From assembly GCF_041435335.1 (NCBI RefSeq), contig NZ_CP108430.1:8838001-8902000 (forward strand): a stretch of 64,000 bases of DNA. Reading direction: 5' to 3'. Source of the DNA: Streptomyces sp. NBC_01283. GTDB lineage: Bacteria > Actinomycetota > Actinomycetes > Streptomycetales > Streptomycetaceae. Below, one piece after another: positions 34,907 to 43,364 of the stretch. Each line of letters opens with the position of its first letter. Position 1 is the stretch's first letter. The notes beneath the pieces were generated by a model. That model made no database searches, was not told the origin of the DNA, and worked only from the letters and a program-made list of their open reading frames with translations. A program made the position numbers and the translations under genes.

Positions 34907-36076
34907 ATGAGTACGCCGCCATCGCCACCCGGAGAGCGAGCAGGAACGGGACCAGGAACGGGACCAGGAACAGGAGCTGGAGCGGAGAGGACTGACGGGG
35001 CGTCCATCCGGATCGGCGCTCTCGTTCCGCTCACTCGGCCCGGCTGGGTAGGAGCGGGCCAACACCTGCTCGCCGGACTGGAGCTGGGAGTTCGCGAAGT
35101 CAATGACGCCGGCGGGATCGCCGGAAGACCACTTGAGCTGGTGGTCCGGGACACCGCGGCTGATCCGCGGAGAGCAGTGGCGGCCGTGGACGAATTGGCC
35201 GCTCTGGGGGTGGCTGCCGCGGTGGGGGAGTATCACAGCGTCGTCGCTCGCGCCGCTGCCGGCAGGGCAGACGCCGTCGGTCTGCCGTTCCTCTGCTCGT
35301 CGGCGGTTCTCGACGCGCTCACCGAACAGCCGACGGAATGGGTCGCGCGCCTCTCCCCGCCACAGTCCCGAGGCTGGCAGGTTTACGCGGACTTCCTTCT
35401 CGGCGCGGGCCACAGCCGCATCGCGGTGGCAACGCAGCCGAGCGTCTACTGGGCGTCCGGGACCCGCATCCTGCGCGACCACCTCGTTCCACGCGGCGGT
35501 ACCGTCCTCGAACTCGACATGAGCGTGCTCACCCCCACGACGGTGTGCGACGAACTCGTCGAGCAGGGCGCGACAGCCCTCCTGTTGCTGGTCGGACACC
35601 CGGACCCGGCCGTGCCGATCGTCAAGTCCGTACGCCACGACCAGCGCCTCGGCGAGATCCTGATCGGTGCTCCGGCCGGACAACCGGAGCTCGCCGAATG
35701 GGCCGCGCTGCTGGGCGGCGACGGCGCCGCGATCCCGTTCCTGCGCTACCTGCCCGAGCGCCTCAGTCCCCTCGGTACGCGAGTCGGGACGGCCCTGCGT
35801 GAGCGGCTGGGCGCAGTGCCTTCCTTCGTCGCCTTCGAGGGGTACGACACGATCGCCGTCCTCGCCGAAGCCCTGCGTTCCCATGGCGCGGACCGGGCGG
35901 ACCGGGCACGCATCGCCGAATCCTGGTCGTGCGTCGCAGTCGAAGGCACCCGTGGCCGTATCCGGTTCTCCCGCATGCCGGGCATCAGCGTCCGGCAGTG
36001 GGCGCGGACGCCGATTCAAGTCGTCGATCGAGACCCGGCGGACCCCGATCGCTTTCGGATCCTTCACGCCGACTGA
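34907..36076 (+). CDS. Periplasmic-binding-protein-fold (Peripla_BP_6) protein without signal peptide
   Basis: The start at 34907 follows GGGAG. The 389-residue protein is a type I ligand-binding domain like the branched-chain amino acid or amide SBPs: IRIGALVPLTRPGWVGAGQH at about 37-56, REVNDAGGIAGRPLELVVRD, and the late FVAFEGYDTIAVLAEAL. In place of a signal peptide it has a 35-residue Pro/Gly/Thr-rich lead containing a PGTGPGTGPGTG repeat. No lipobox or hydrophobic helix is found, so the protein should stay in the cytoplasm, as AmiC-type ligand sensors do. No ABC permease or ATPase gene is adjacent. Confidence 0.82.
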   Translation: MSTPPSPPGERAGTGPGTGPGTGAGAERTDGASIRIGALVPLTRPGWVGAGQHLLAGLELGVREVNDAGGIAGRPLELVVRDTAADPRRAVAAVDELAALGVAAAVGEYHSVVARAAAGRADAVGLPFLCSSAVLDALTEQPTEWVARLSPPQSRGWQVYADFLLGAGHSRIAVATQPSVYWASGTRILRDHLVPRGGTVLELDMSVLTPTTVCDELVEQGATALLLLVGHPDPAVPIVKSVRHDQRLGEILIGAPAGQPELAEWAALLGGDGAAIPFLRYLPERLSPLGTRVGTALRERLGAVPSFVAFEGYDTIAVLAEALRSHGADRADRARIAESWSCVAVEGTRGRIRFSRMPGISVRQWARTPIQVVDRDPADPDRFRILHAD

Positions 36077-36225
36077 GGCCTGCTCCCCTTCGGTCGTAAA
36101 CCGGGTGCGTACAGGCCGTGCGGTGATGTCTGACCAGGGCATGGTGATTGTGTTGAGCGAGCCGGGAGTTGACGGGCTGAGCAAGGCTGTGGGCGTGCTG
36201 GGAGTGGCAGTGCGAGGAAGCGCCG

Positions 36226-36876
36226 ATGCAACTGCATCCGGGGGGCCCGGGCTGGTTCTGGAGCGCCGGTGCCCACGCGACGGCCGCGGCGGTCCGGATG
36301 TGGAGCCGGGACGGGCGGACGCTCGCCGTCGGGCTGCTGGACGGTCCCAGTCTGTTGCGGCTGACGATCGCGCCGGACGCGCGGCGGGACGAGGGGCTGG
36401 CGCGGCAGTTGGTGCAGGACGTGACCGAGCCGGAGCGCGGAGTGCTGCCCGAGGGGAAGGCCAGCATCGAGGCGCCGATGGACGCCCTCGTCCAGGACCT
36501 GCTGTTCGAGGAGGGCTGGAACACCGACGAAGCGTGGACGCCGTTGCGCCGCGACCTCACGGATCCCGTGCAGGACCCAGGAGTTCGGATCGAGGCGATC
36601 GGGCCCGAGCAGGCACATGTGCGGACCGCCGTACATCGGGCGTCGTTCGACTCGACCGCATTCACGGACGAGCGCTGGCCGCGCGATGGCTGCCGGATTG
36701 CCGTACGCCGATGCCCGGTGTCTCGTCGCGTACGACGATCAGGGCGACGCGGTGGCCGCGGTGACGGTGTGGTCGGCCGGCCCGGGGTGCTCGAACCGAT
36801 GGGCGTTCACCGGGACCACCGCGGTTACGGCCACCTGCGAGCACCACCCGAGGCCGGCAAGAGCCTTGTGGCGTAG
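36226..36876 (+). pseudogene. Broken GNAT acetyltransferase gene
   Basis: The first 145 residues read as a normal N-terminal half of a double-GNAT protein (MQLHPGGPGWFWSAGAHATA). Near 36675 the homologous frame jumps: the expected continuation (AMAAGLPYADARCLVAYDDQ) lies in the +1 frame until about 36775, where the original frame is restored and the acetyl-CoA loop start HRDHRGYGH follows. Then the sequence departs from GNAT and stops at 36874-36876, losing the Q/RxxGxG/A loop and the rest of the domain. An extra C near 36678 explains the first shift. The gene is therefore inactive unless the sequence has errors. Confidence 0.72.
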
Positions 36877-36982
36877 AGGAAATGCGCAGGGTCGGCCTGC
36901 TTTCGACTCTGTCAAAGGAGGACGGTGGAGGTTAGGGCGTACCGTCCGCGACGAGCTCCCCTCCACGGCCGGTGCAGCCCGA

Positions 36983-37023
36983 CCATGGGCGCCGACGCGG
37001 CGGGAATGCGCCGGCGCCCATGG
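36983..37023. repeat. Perfect 12-bp inverted repeat before the kinase gene
   Basis: CCATGGGCGCCG (36983-36994) and CGGCGCCCATGG (37012-37023) enclose a 17-nt loop, 53 bp upstream of the kinase start. It could terminate the broken GNAT transcript or act as an operator. Confidence 0.7.
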
Positions 37024-37076
37024 GCGACGGGCAGCGTCGGCAGTGGCGGGCAGTGGTCATCGGTAGAGTCGCAGCC

Positions 37077-37715
37077 ATGCTTGGTGTGCGGGTGGTGCTG
37101 ATCGGGGGAACGTCGCACGTCGGGAAGTCGACAGTCGGCCAAGTCGTGGCGGACAGAGCGGGATTCGAGTACCGGTCGACGGACAGACTCGCCCGGCACC
37201 CGGGGCGCCCCTGGCGAACGCCCGACTGGGGAGTTCCCGCGCACGTCGCGGAGCACTACAGAACCCTCACGGTGGACGAACTGATCGCGTCGGTGCTGGA
37301 ACATCATGAGCGGTTGTGGCCCCGCATTCAGGAACTGATCACGGAGTACGCGGCCGGGCAACGTGCCGGAGCGGGTCTGGTCCTGGAGGGGGCGGCGCTC
37401 TGGCCCGACCGCGTCGCAGGACTGACGGCCCCTCACACAGCTGCCGTGTGGCTGACCGCGGAGGACTCTGTCGTCCGCGCCCGGATGTATGAGGGCAGCC
37501 GCTACAAGGAAGCCGCCGCCGAGGAACAGCACCTGATCGAGAAGTTCCTGGCCCGCACGGTGCGCTACCAAGCGCTCATGCAAGGTGCCGTCGACAGGCG
37601 GGGCCTGGACCGCATCGAAGCCGACAGCGATCGGTCTCCTGAGGAACTGGCCGACGCGGTGCTCACGGCTGTCGGCTCGCAAGGTGCAATCGGACGCTCG
37701 ACCGCCGGATCATGA
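37077..37715 (+). CDS. P-loop kinase-like protein
   Basis: The ATG at 37077 gives 212 residues that begin directly with MLGVRVVLIGGTSHVGKSTV, where GGTSHVGKST (10-19) is the Walker A loop of small nucleoside or metabolite kinases. Later features include a VLEGAALWPDRVAGL strand (Walker B-like) and VRARMYEGSRYKEAA, resembling the lid of 2-phosphoglycerate kinase-like or AAA_33 proteins. The substrate is unknown. It lies downstream of the GNAT pseudogene and has its own upstream hairpin. Confidence 0.78.
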   Translation: MLGVRVVLIGGTSHVGKSTVGQVVADRAGFEYRSTDRLARHPGRPWRTPDWGVPAHVAEHYRTLTVDELIASVLEHHERLWPRIQELITEYAAGQRAGAGLVLEGAALWPDRVAGLTAPHTAAVWLTAEDSVVRARMYEGSRYKEAAAEEQHLIEKFLARTVRYQALMQGAVDRRGLDRIEADSDRSPEELADAVLTAVGSQGAIGRSTAGS

Positions 37716-37854
37716 CGCCTGCCGCGGCGGCCCGCGGGCAACTCCCTCAGGTCAGCGCCACAGCCGTGCCGACACGCGCCGCCGCCCCCGCCCAGGAGGA
37801 CGCACCCCCGATACGGAATCGGCTACTCCCGTGTGGCAGGGGCACACGGAGGCC

Positions 37855-38256
37855 ATGACTCTCGCAAGATCTCTTCCCGACAGCCCCACCGAGTGGTGGA
37901 TCCTCCTCGGGGGCCTGGCCCTCTATCTGCTGGGGCGGTGGTTCTTCGCCTGGCGCCAGGCCCGGTCGGAAGGACGAAGACGTCCTGCGCGCGCCGCGCT
38001 GAACGAGGTGGGGGACGACGATCACCCCGACATGTACCCGGCGAGGGTCGCGGCCGGAGGCTTCGACACCTGGCAGCAGTTCATCGGGTTCATGATCGGC
38101 GCGGCGGTGCTCGCCGTGATCGCCGGTCTGACGGACGGGCCGCTTCGCGTCGTGCTGCTCTGGGTCTTCGCCCCGGTGCTGGTGATCGGCCTCGCGTACC
38201 TGGACTTCCGAACGGCCCGCAGGGCCGGCGAGAAGAAGGCCCGCACGAGCACCTGA
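37855..38256 (+). CDS. Small membrane protein, hypothetical
   Basis: The 133-residue protein starts at ATG 37855 after GGAGGCC. It has three predicted helices: EWWILLGGLALYLLGRWFFA near residues 13-32, FIGFMIGAAVLAVIAGL at about 76-92 and VVLLWVFAPVLVIGLAY at about 100-116, with a basic loop of about 40 residues between the first two. I do not recognise a family. Codon use is normal, which supports expression. Neighbouring genes give no hint of function. Confidence 0.7.
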   Translation: MTLARSLPDSPTEWWILLGGLALYLLGRWFFAWRQARSEGRRRPARAALNEVGDDDHPDMYPARVAAGGFDTWQQFIGFMIGAAVLAVIAGLTDGPLRVVLLWVFAPVLVIGLAYLDFRTARRAGEKKARTST

Positions 38257-38514
38257 GCGGCTGGTGGGGTGTGCCGTGCGGGGTGCCGCCGACCGGGCCA
38301 GGCTTTCGTGACCGGGCGTATGCGCTGGTGATCGGCCTGTGCGTAGCGATCACGATGGCTCCCATGCTGCAGCGCTGGGCATGGCTGTTCCCGGTGCCGG
38401 GCACGCGCGACAGGTGTGATGCGCTGGGTGCCTACGAGAGCATCCGGGCGGAGGCGTCGCTCGGGAGCCTGGGCGGTCGCGAACGGGCAGCTGGCCGCAG
38501 GCTACGCTGACCGC

Positions 38515-38652
38515 ATGATCATCCCGCTCCTCGTCGGCCTCACCGTCCTCGCCACCGTCGGCGCCATGGGCATCTGGGTGTCCCTGGAGTTCTGCAAGGC
38601 GTTCCGCGACCGGAGGCGCATGCCCGCCGGGCCTGCCGCCGGCGGGCAATAG
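38515..38652 (+). CDS. 45-residue single-pass membrane peptide
   Basis: The frame starts with ATG at 38515 and encodes one hydrophobic helix (PLLVGLTVLATVGAMGIWVS, residues 4-23) followed by a basic Cys-containing tail (FCKAFRDRRRMP). Third-position GC bias is normal. The upstream GCAGCTGGCC... stretch has no clear ribosome site. Possibly a small regulatory membrane protein; nothing more can be said. Confidence 0.5.
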   Translation: MIIPLLVGLTVLATVGAMGIWVSLEFCKAFRDRRRMPAGPAAGGQ

Positions 38653-38722
38653 CCTCGATCTAGCCCCGGGCACGAAGGACTACGAGTACATGTCGGTGTG
38701 CTCGTACGACTAGGGCGTACGC

Positions 38723-39412
38723 CTACGACGCCCCCGGACCGTAGCGCGCGGCGATGTCCTCCGAGCCCACCCACCGGCTGTAGGTGGGGGACTGCGGCCA
38801 GCCCTCGGGGGAGTCCTGCCACTCCTCCTGCCGCCCGTACGGCAACAGGTCGATCAGCGCGAAGCTGTGGCTGAGCTGCTCGGTGCCCCGGCCGGTCGTG
38901 TGCCAGGTGCGGTAGACCGTGTCGCCGTCACGCAGGAAGACGTTGACCGCGAACCCACCGCCGGGCGGTGCGCCCACGTCGCTGCCGAACGTGCTGTTCG
39001 CGGTGGAGTACCAGGTCATCTTGTTCCCGACCCGCTCCTTGTACGCGAGGGCCTCGTCGATCGGGCCCTGCGTGACGATGACGAACCTGGCGTCGTAACC
39101 CTCCAGGAACTCCAGCCGCGTGAACTGCGAAGTGAACCCCGTGCAGCCGGGGCACTGCCACTTCTCGCCGGGGAACCACATGTGGTTGTAGACGATCAGT
39201 TGCGACGTGCCGTCGAAGACGTCGGCCAGCCGCACCGGGCCTTCCGCGCCCTCAAGGGTGTAGTCGGGCATCTCGACCATCGGCATACGACGGCGCTGGG
39301 CGGCGATCGCGTCGAGTTCCCGGGTCGTCGCCTTCTCCCGAACGCGCAGGTCGTCGAGCTGACGCTGCCAGGTCTCGGCGTCGACAACGGGCGGTAGTGC
39401 TTTGGGCTCCAT
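38723..39412 (-). CDS. DUF899 family thioredoxin-like protein
   Basis: The 229-residue protein matches DUF899 (AhpC/TSA-like fold): MPDYTLEGAEGPVRLADVFD leads to the strand LIVYNHMWFPG and a CPGC motif at residues 87-90, where thioredoxins have CxxC. The C-terminal half keeps GFAVNVFLRDGDTVYRTWHT. Members are cytoplasmic and of unproven redox function. The gene is preceded by its own promoter region; the TetR gene on the same strand starts some 760 bp upstream and ends about 100 bp before it. Confidence 0.88.
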   Translation of the reverse strand: MEPKALPPVVDAETWQRQLDDLRVREKATTRELDAIAAQRRRMPMVEMPDYTLEGAEGPVRLADVFDGTSQLIVYNHMWFPGEKWQCPGCTGFTSQFTRLEFLEGYDARFVIVTQGPIDEALAYKERVGNKMTWYSTANSTFGSDVGAPPGGGFAVNVFLRDGDTVYRTWHTTGRGTEQLSHSFALIDLLPYGRQEEWQDSPEGWPQSPTYSRWVGSEDIAARYGPGAS

Positions 39413-39514
39413 GAGTGCCTCCGGCTCGCGGTGTGCGCGTACAGACCCTTGGACCGCGCCCGTGCACGAAACTCATCGCTCTCTGGTGCCGTGAGGCGCC
39501 CGCAACCGGATCTG

Positions 39515-40174
39515 TCAGCCCCCGGGCGTCGTGGCCGGACCGTCCGCCAGATCCGGACCGCCCGCCAGATAGCGGGTGAGCATCGTGACGAGTTCGTCCT
39601 CGAAGCCGGCGACGTCGATCCGGCCGGGTCCGGCCATCACCCTGTGCACCACCATCTCCACGGTGGAGACGACGAGCCGGGCGGCGACGTCGACGTCCGC
39701 GACCCGCACCTCCGGATGATTACGCAGCAGCTTGCGGGTGGTGGCGATACGGCGCATCTCGTGGTGTGCGAGCCGCTCCAGCAACTCCGGTGCGCGGGGC
39801 CCCTGTTCCATCATCACCCGGAGCAACTGCGGGTCCTCACGGTGGTTCTCGAGCGCGCTGCGCACGTAGAAGCGCATGACGTCCTCGATCGGCTCCGACA
39901 GCAGTTCGTCCCGGTCGAGCGGGGCCGCTGCCATTCCGGCGTCGAGGTGCCGGGTCAGCAGCTCGACCAGGATCGCGTCCTTGTTCGGGTAGTACTGGTA
40001 CAGCGAGCCGATGGAGACCCGGGCCTGTTCCGCGATGCGATTCGTGGTCCCCGCCGCGTACCCGTACTCGGCGAAAACGTGAGCAGCGGCGTCGAGGATG
40101 CGCGTCCGGGTGAGTTCCGCCCGGACCTGACGGGGCTGTTTACGTGGCTGAAGTCCGCGGCGGTCGGACGTCAT
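39515..40174 (-). CDS. TetR family regulator
   Basis: The ATG at 40174 follows GCAGGAGG and gives 219 residues. The DNA-binding domain (EYGYAAGTTNRIAEQARVSI with GSLYQYYPNKDAI) is typical. The ligand domain (LLRVMMEQGPRAPELLERLA) resembles TetR_C_11. It is divergent from a PNPOx-like FMN protein gene, and the sequence between contains a TGAGTAATTGCTCA palindrome, so it is probably their shared repressor. Because the IS110 element now separates the downstream reductase gene, its control over that gene may be weakened. Confidence 0.9.
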   Translation of the reverse strand: MTSDRRGLQPRKQPRQVRAELTRTRILDAAAHVFAEYGYAAGTTNRIAEQARVSIGSLYQYYPNKDAILVELLTRHLDAGMAAAPLDRDELLSEPIEDVMRFYVRSALENHREDPQLLRVMMEQGPRAPELLERLAHHEMRRIATTRKLLRNHPEVRVADVDVAARLVVSTVEMVVHRVMAGPGRIDVAGFEDELVTMLTRYLAGGPDLADGPATTPGG

Positions 40175-40217
40175 GGCACCTCCTGCGGGGGGCCGTGAAA
40201 GCGAGTAGCGCACGACC

Positions 40218-40231
40218 TGAGTAATTGCTCA
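40218..40231. promoter_or_regulatory. Candidate TetR operator
   Basis: TGAGTAATTGCTCA is palindromic in 12 of 14 positions, AT-rich in the centre, and lies between the divergent TetR and FMN-protein genes. Confidence 0.62.
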
Positions 40232-40308
40232 CAATAGTGCCATGAACTGCGGCGATGCGGTGCCGAGCGCCCGCAGCCGGATGCCCGCGCCCAGGTAAGG
40301 AAGGTGCC

Positions 40309-40941
40309 ATGACGACGTACGCACCCACGCGCCCCCGACGTGTCTCCCCGGAGGACGTGCTGGCACGGCTCGGGCAGCCCGACGCGATGGTCAAATCGAA
40401 GGTGAAGGACCGTATCGACTACTACTTCCGCCACTTCATCGCGCATTCGCCGTTCCTGACGATGGCCACGGCGGACGCGGCGGGACGCGCCGACTGCTCG
40501 CCCCGCGGTGACTACCCGGGCTTCGTGAAGGTCCTCGACGAGCGGACCCTCGCCCTTCCCGACCGCCCCGGCAACAAGATCGCCGACTCGTTCCGCAACC
40601 TCGCCGAGAACGACGGCATCGGGCTGTGCTTCCTGGTGCCCGGCATGCGGGAGGTGCTCCGCGTCAACGGCAGCGCCTATGTCACGGACGAACCCGACGT
40701 GCTGGTCCGCATGCGCACCGAGGCGAAGCAGCCGGAGCTGGCGATCGTCGTCGAGGTGGCCGAGGCGTACTTCCACTGCGGACGGGCCCTGATCCGCTCC
40801 CGGTTGTGGGACCCCGCGAGCCAGGCGCTGGCCGAGGACATGCCGTCGCTGGGTGAGATCGCGGTCGCGCAGTTCGGTGTCGACGTGGACCCACAGGTGC
40901 TCGAACAGGCTCTGGAAGACGGCTACCGCAAGCTCTACTGA
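40309..40941 (+). CDS. PNPOx-like FMN-binding protein (MSMEG_1061 type)
   Basis: The ATG at 40309 follows AAGGAAGG. The 210-residue protein has the split-barrel fold of pyridoxamine-phosphate oxidase-like FMN or F420 proteins (FIAHSPFLTMATADAAGRAD followed by CSPRGDYPGF), as in the MSMEG_1061 group. It probably reduces or oxidises a small substrate through FMN. It is divergent from TetR, and in the ancestral layout its stop codon was about 15 bp from the start of the ferredoxin-reductase-like gene now at 42304, suggesting that the two worked together with that reductase delivering electrons. Confidence 0.87.
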   Translation: MTTYAPTRPRRVSPEDVLARLGQPDAMVKSKVKDRIDYYFRHFIAHSPFLTMATADAAGRADCSPRGDYPGFVKVLDERTLALPDRPGNKIADSFRNLAENDGIGLCFLVPGMREVLRVNGSAYVTDEPDVLVRMRTEAKQPELAIVVEVAEAYFHCGRALIRSRLWDPASQALAEDMPSLGEIAVAQFGVDVDPQVLEQALEDGYRKLY

Positions 40942-40944
40942 CAG

Positions 40945-41177
40945 TGAAGATGTGATTGGTGGTTCCGCTGGTGAGCCTGACTCGCCTACTGACTGACGTC
41001 AGCGACTGTCCTGTTTGGGATTTGTCGGTTCATCGGCGGGTCCGCCATGCACGCGGCCGGACGGGCGCTTGTGACCTCATAGGAGCTTGGTCCAGAAGCC
41101 CCGTCACTGTCTTGTCCACCCGCCCGACCGGCGCGTGCCGCCCTCGGAACGGACTCGCAAGGACGGACACGACCAGC
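40945..41177 (+). ncRNA. Probable IS110 left-end region encoding a bridge RNA
   Basis: In IS110-group elements the non-coding end before the transposase produces a structured bridge RNA that pairs with target and donor DNA. The 233-bp region here has no gene and contains self-complementary patches (TGACTGACGTCAG near 40993; CGGCGGGTCCGCC near 41035). CATAGGAGC at 41079-41087 is repeated exactly in the right end at 42259-42267, as expected if one is a donor guide. RNA limits are not resolved. Confidence 0.4.
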
Positions 41178-42254
41178 ATGACGCACGAAGCCCGGGAGAT
41201 CACCGGCGGAGTCGACACCCACGGCCTGACGCACCATGCCGCGGTAATCGACCAGATCGGCCGGCACCTGGCCGACCGGGAGTTCCCCGCCAGCATCCGT
41301 GGCTACCGCGACCTGCTGGACTGGATGCGTTCCCGCGGCGAGTTGGCAGCGGTCGGAGTGGAGGGCACCGGCGCCTACGGGGCCGAACTTGCCCGGGTTC
41401 TCACCGCGGCCGGGGTCACCGTCATCGACGTGGACCGCCCCGACCGCAAGACCCGCCGGATGAAGGGAAAATCCGACCCGATCGACGCCTACGCCGCCGC
41501 GACGGCGGTACTGTCCGGCCGGGCGACCGGCGTTCCCAAGAGTCGGGACGGCGTGGTCGAGGCGGTGCGGGTCCTGCGGATGGCCCGCCGCAGCGCGGTC
41601 AAGGCCCGCACCCAGGCGATGAACCAGATCCGCGGCCTGCTTGTCTCCGCGCCCGCGATGCTGCGCGAGCAGGTCGCAGGGCTGGACCGGGCCGTGCTGA
41701 TACGCACGCTCGCCCGCCTGCGGCCCGGCGACGACCTGTCCCGCCCGCTCGCGGCGACCCGGGCATCGCTGCGGCGACTGGCCCGCCGTCACCTGGCGCT
41801 GGACGAGGAGATCACCGAGCTGGACTGCGAGATCGGACCGCTGGTGAAGCAGGCCGCCCCAGCACTGCTGGAACTGTTCGGCGTCGGCCCCGAGACCGCC
41901 GGGCAGCTGCTGGCCTCAGCCGGCGACAACCCCCAACGCATGCGCTCCGAGGCGGCATTCGCGCACCTCGCCGGAGTCGCCCCGATCCCGGCCTCGTCCG
42001 GCCGCACCCACCGCCACCGGCTCAACCGCGGCGGCGACCGGGCGGCGAACAACGCCCTGCACACCATCGTGCTGGTCCGCATGCGCTTCGACGAACGTAC
42101 CCGCGCCTACGTCGAACGCCGCACCAAGGAAGGGCTAAACAAAAAGGACATCATGCGCTGCCTCAAGCGGTTCGTCGCCCGCGAGGTCTACCGCGCTCTG
42201 ACCGCCACACCAACGGAACGAATCACTCAAACCGACCTCGCTCCTGCAGCTTGA
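41178..42254 (+). CDS. IS110-family transposase (DEDD)
   Basis: The ATG at 41178 gives 358 residues. The N-terminal RuvC-like domain keeps the four acidic residues: Asp13 in GGVDTHG, Glu62 in GVEGTGAYG, and Asp100/Asp103 in KSDPIDAYAA. The C-terminal transposase_20 domain has the ELFGVGPETAGQLLA helix-hairpin and FAHLAGVAPIPASSG with the expected catalytic Ser. The protein looks intact, so the element may still be active. It is oriented with the flanking genes and may provide read-through into the reductase gene. Confidence 0.95.
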   Translation: MTHEAREITGGVDTHGLTHHAAVIDQIGRHLADREFPASIRGYRDLLDWMRSRGELAAVGVEGTGAYGAELARVLTAAGVTVIDVDRPDRKTRRMKGKSDPIDAYAAATAVLSGRATGVPKSRDGVVEAVRVLRMARRSAVKARTQAMNQIRGLLVSAPAMLREQVAGLDRAVLIRTLARLRPGDDLSRPLAATRASLRRLARRHLALDEEITELDCEIGPLVKQAAPALLELFGVGPETAGQLLASAGDNPQRMRSEAAFAHLAGVAPIPASSGRTHRHRLNRGGDRAANNALHTIVLVRMRFDERTRAYVERRTKEGLNKKDIMRCLKRFVAREVYRALTATPTERITQTDLAPAA

Positions 42255-42303
42255 CAAGCATAGGAGCATCCAGGCCGCGCTCCGGCCGACAGAGGAACCA
42301 CTG

Positions 42304-43212
42304 ATGCAACAAACCGTTGTCGAGCACATCGACCGGGTCGCCGAGGACGTCGCCGCCCTCACCCTGCGCAGCACGGCCGGGGCGCTGGCCCCCTGGGAAC
42401 CGGGCGCGCACATCGACCTGTCGCTGCCCAATTGGCTGACCCGGCAGTACTCGTTGTGCGGGGACCCCGCGGACCTGGATGCCTACCGCATAGCAGTCCG
42501 GTACGACCCGCTGAGCCGGGGCGGCTCGGAGTACGTGCACCGGTTCCTGCGGCCGGGGCGCGCCCTCGATGTCTCCCTGCCCCGCAACCACTTCCCGCTC
42601 GTCCCCGCACCGGGGTATCTGTTCCTCGCGGGCGGGATCGGGATCACGCCGCTGCTGCCGATGCTGCGCTCGGCGGTGGCCGCCGGACTCCCCGCGACCC
42701 TGCTGTACGTGGGGCCGTCACTGGACGGCATGCCCTTCGCCGACGAACTGCGCCGCTCCTACGGGGACCGGGTGCGGATCGTGGAGACCGAGCGGCAGGG
42801 GAGGCCGGATCTCGACGCTCTCGCGGCCGTGCTGGAGGCGGGCACCCTGGTCTACTGCTGTGGTCCCGCGGCCATGCTGGCGGGTGCCGAGGCGGCGTTC
42901 CCCGCCGAGCGGCTGCACGCCGAGCGGTTCCAGCCGGTGGCTCGCACCTTCGGGCCCGACACGCCGTTCGAGGCGGTCTGTGCGCGCTCTGGGAGCACCG
43001 TCACCGTGCCGGCCGACGAGTCGCTTCTGGACGCCCTGGCCCAAGCAGGGCACGCCCTTCCCTCCGGATGCCGCGAAGGCGTCTGCGGCAGCTGCGAAGT
43101 CACCGTCCTGTCCGGCGAACCCGACCATCGGGACGGCATCGGCGCACCCGAGGCCCGCATGTACGCCTGCGTATCCCGCGCACGATCCCCCCGCCTGATC
43201 CTGGACCTCTGA
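42304..43212 (+). CDS. Phthalate dioxygenase reductase-like oxidoreductase (FMN, NAD, 2Fe-2S)
   Basis: The 302-residue protein joins a flavin domain (RQYSLCG, residues 48-54), an NAD domain (GGIGITPLLPML at 110-121, YCCGPAAM) and a C-terminal plant-type [2Fe-2S] domain with Cys256, Cys261, Cys264 and Cys289. This is the PDR/VanB order. It transfers electrons from NADH to an oxygenase or reductase partner. The start is ATG at 42304 after AGAGGAA. The IS110 element lies immediately upstream, and the original partner is probably the FMN protein at 40309. Confidence 0.92.
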   Translation: MQQTVVEHIDRVAEDVAALTLRSTAGALAPWEPGAHIDLSLPNWLTRQYSLCGDPADLDAYRIAVRYDPLSRGGSEYVHRFLRPGRALDVSLPRNHFPLVPAPGYLFLAGGIGITPLLPMLRSAVAAGLPATLLYVGPSLDGMPFADELRRSYGDRVRIVETERQGRPDLDALAAVLEAGTLVYCCGPAAMLAGAEAAFPAERLHAERFQPVARTFGPDTPFEAVCARSGSTVTVPADESLLDALAQAGHALPSGCREGVCGSCEVTVLSGEPDHRDGIGAPEARMYACVSRARSPRLILDL

Positions 43213-43364
43213 AGGGAGGCGTACCCGCAGACTTCCCTTCGCCCTGAGCCTTGCCGCCGCCCGGATCAGCCGACACACGGCCGTAGTCCCCCTGTCGTAA
43301 TCCGCCTGCATGGTTGATCGTTGGGCCGTGGGAAGCAGGCGTAGACCGAACAGGGGGATGACCA

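Larger units (their letters stand above)
40945..42292 (+). mobile_element. IS110-family insertion element
   Basis: One DEDD transposase gene (41178-42254) is flanked by a 230-bp left non-coding end and a short right end, the architecture of IS110 elements, which lack long terminal repeats. GACAG occurs at both proposed junctions (40940-40944 and 42288-42292); joining them would restore a 14-nt spacer with a ribosome site between the flanking genes. Boundaries are inferred from that reconstruction and could be off by some bases. Confidence 0.6.
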
